6,637 bases of DNA. It comes from Acidobacteriota bacterium. GTDB lineage: Bacteria > Acidobacteriota > Vicinamibacteria > Vicinamibacterales > Fen-181. Numbering within the stretch: the stretch's first letter is position 1; each line of letters opens with the position of its first letter. Position numbers and translations under genes: made by a program. Shown one piece after another: positions 5,794 through 6,637 of the stretch. The notes under the pieces were generated by a model, which worked only from the letters and a program-made list of their open reading frames with translations, did not search any database and was not told the DNA's origin. Location of the stretch: the NCBI GenBank assembly GCA_003157675.1, contig PMKG01000300.1, positions 1-6,637 of the forward strand. Direction: 5' to 3'.

Positions 5794-5808
5794 ACCGCCG
5801 GCGAAACC

Positions 5809-5817
5809 TGGTATCCT
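5809..5817 (+). promoter_or_regulatory. Candidate extended -10 promoter for the aminotransferase gene
   Basis: TGG followed by TATCCT (5812-5817) fits an extended -10 element (TGn plus four of six consensus bases). A poor -35-like TAGACC lies at 5791-5796 with a short 15-base spacer. Transcription would start near 5824, giving a leader of about 67 bases that contains the hairpin at 5833-5863. The interval 5543-5808 otherwise holds only the S53 remnant and a weak CCCC/GGGG stem (5567-5582). Confidence 0.35.
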
Positions 5818-5832
5818 CTCCCGGTCGACAGA

Positions 5833-5863
5833 CGGAGGCCGCCGCGTATGTCGGCGGCTTCCG
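5833..5863 (+). promoter_or_regulatory. Strong leader hairpin before the aminotransferase gene
   Basis: CGGAGGCCGCCG (5833-5844) pairs with CGGCGGCTTCCG (5852-5863) to give a 12-bp stem with one G.T wobble and a 7-base loop. It lies between the candidate promoter and the ribosome site AGGAGG (5880-5885). The downstream run CCTTATT is only weakly T-rich, so this may be an intrinsic terminator for upstream transcription, an attenuator, or an mRNA-stabilising 5' hairpin. Confidence 0.5.
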
Positions 5864-5890
5864 CCTTATTCGGGAGCCGAGGAGGATGCC

Positions 5891-6637
5891 ATGGCCGTCT
5901 CACGTCGGGCGTTCGTTCGAAGCGTCGGTATCGGCAGCGCCGTCGTTCTGGCGCGCGACCTCTTCAGCGCCCGTGGAGCCGAAGCGTGGACCGGGAGCGG
6001 GGGACAGTCCCCGGCCCCGGGCACGTCGAAGCTGATACGCCTCGACAGCAACGAGAATCCCGACGGTCCGAGCCCTCGCACGCTGGAGGCCGTCCGGCGC
6101 GCGTTCCCCGAATCCTCCCTGTATCCCCACCGCGCGGGCACCGATCTGCCCGAGGCGATTGCGCGTTCGCTGCAACTGCCCCGTGCCAATGTCCTGGCCG
6201 CGTGCGGCTCGGGCGAGATCCTCCGGATCGCCGTGCAGGCATTCGTGACGCCCGCGCGCCCGCTGGTGACCGCGCTGCCGACGTTCGAGACCTGCACGAG
6301 CACTGCGAAGTTCCTCAAGCTGGCCGTGCACGAGGTGCCCGTCGATGCCGGCCTCGCGCTCGATCTGACGGCCATGGAGGCCAAGGCGTCAGAAGGCGCC
6401 GGCCTCGTCTTCCTCTGCAATCCCAACAACCCGACCGGCCCGGTGCACGGCTCGAAGCAGGTGGCGGACTTCATCGCCAGGGTGCGCAAGGTCTCGCCAG
6501 GCACGGTCATCCTGGTGGACGAGGCGTACCACGAGTACGTCGACGACCCGGCCTATGCGTCCGCGATTCCGCTCGCGCTCGAGTACCCCGAGGTGGTCGT
6601 CAGCCGCACGTTCTCGAAGGTCTACGGCCTGGCGGGT
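5891..6637 (+). CDS. Tat-exported class I/II PLP aminotransferase, HisC-like (3' end outside the window)
   Basis: The visible 249 residues lack a stop codon; the gene runs off the right edge. Residues 4-10 (SRRAFVR) form a twin-arginine motif followed by a hydrophobic stretch (about 11-22), so export of the folded, cofactor-loaded enzyme is predicted. The aminotransferase part starts near residue 48. It shows the HisC-like LDSNENPDGPS (51-61), YPH (78-80), GSGEIL (106-111), CNPNNPTGPV (176-185) with the PLP-contacting Asn, DEAYHEYV (210-217) and RTFSKVYGLAG (239-249), with K243 the expected Schiff-base lysine. The C-terminal substrate-binding arginine lies beyond the window. HisC itself is cytoplasmic, so histidine biosynthesis is unlikely to be the role; the substrate is unknown. 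The start ATG has AGGAGG at 5880-5885. A leader hairpin and candidate promoter lie just upstream. Confidence 0.88.
   Translation, partial: MAVSRRAFVRSVGIGSAVVLARDLFSARGAEAWTGSGGQSPAPGTSKLIRLDSNENPDGPSPRTLEAVRRAFPESSLYPHRAGTDLPEAIARSLQLPRANVLAACGSGEILRIAVQAFVTPARPLVTALPTFETCTSTAKFLKLAVHEVPVDAGLALDLTAMEAKASEGAGLVFLCNPNNPTGPVHGSKQVADFIARVRKVSPGTVILVDEAYHEYVDDPAYASAIPLALEYPEVVVSRTFSKVYGLAG

Noticed and set aside
5866..6510. 214-residue minus-strand frame
   Set aside because: It is antisense to the aminotransferase, whose PLP motifs are unmistakable.

Overview
The window is strongly GC-rich, with dense coding and G/C-ending codons. It looks like chromosomal DNA of a soil or aquatic bacterium. The gene content suggests an Acidobacteriota-type organism, perhaps class Vicinamibacteria: a DUF5916/CBM9-like exported protein, a secreted M20D amidohydrolase and a Tat-exported aminotransferase. 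Short structured intergenic repeats point the same way. This placement is inference from gene style; no marker gene is present.

Layout, left to right. A structured 59-bp repeat (copy A, 13-71) abuts the stop codon of a small three-helix membrane protein gene (72-329, minus). A 292-bp divergent intergenic region follows. It holds a degenerate heptanucleotide array (419-509), a palindrome-rich patch (523-559) and an imperfect dyad just upstream of a MerR-family regulator (622-1143, plus). The MerR gene is convergent with an exported M20D amidohydrolase gene (1146-2594, minus), with two bases between their stop codons. The divergent region 2595-2881 carries two dyads near the amidohydrolase start and two more repeat copies (B, 2721-2769, inverted; C, 2793-2849, direct). 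Next comes a large exported DUF5916 protein with an N-terminal CBM9-like domain (2882-5542, plus). The region 5543-5890 holds a probable decayed tail of a sedolisin (S53) peptidase, a candidate extended -10 promoter and a strong leader hairpin. The last gene is a Tat-exported, HisC-like PLP aminotransferase (5891 to the right edge, plus, truncated by the window).

Three of the four full-length or nearly full-length enzyme and envelope genes encode exported proteins, and the S53 relic would also have been exported. The region therefore looks like an envelope/periplasm scavenging neighbourhood, but each gene appears to be its own transcription unit and no operon is evident.

The most interesting signals are three. 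First, a consensus Shine-Dalgarno sequence sits inside the MerR gene exactly at the junction between its DNA-binding half and its C-terminal domain, suggesting a second, short product as in TipAL/TipAS. Second, a repeat family has a hairpin that varies with compensating changes and keeps a G.T wobble at a fixed position. Third, there is a phase-perfect 7-bp array. No CRISPR array, tRNA, rRNA, transposase or defence system was seen.
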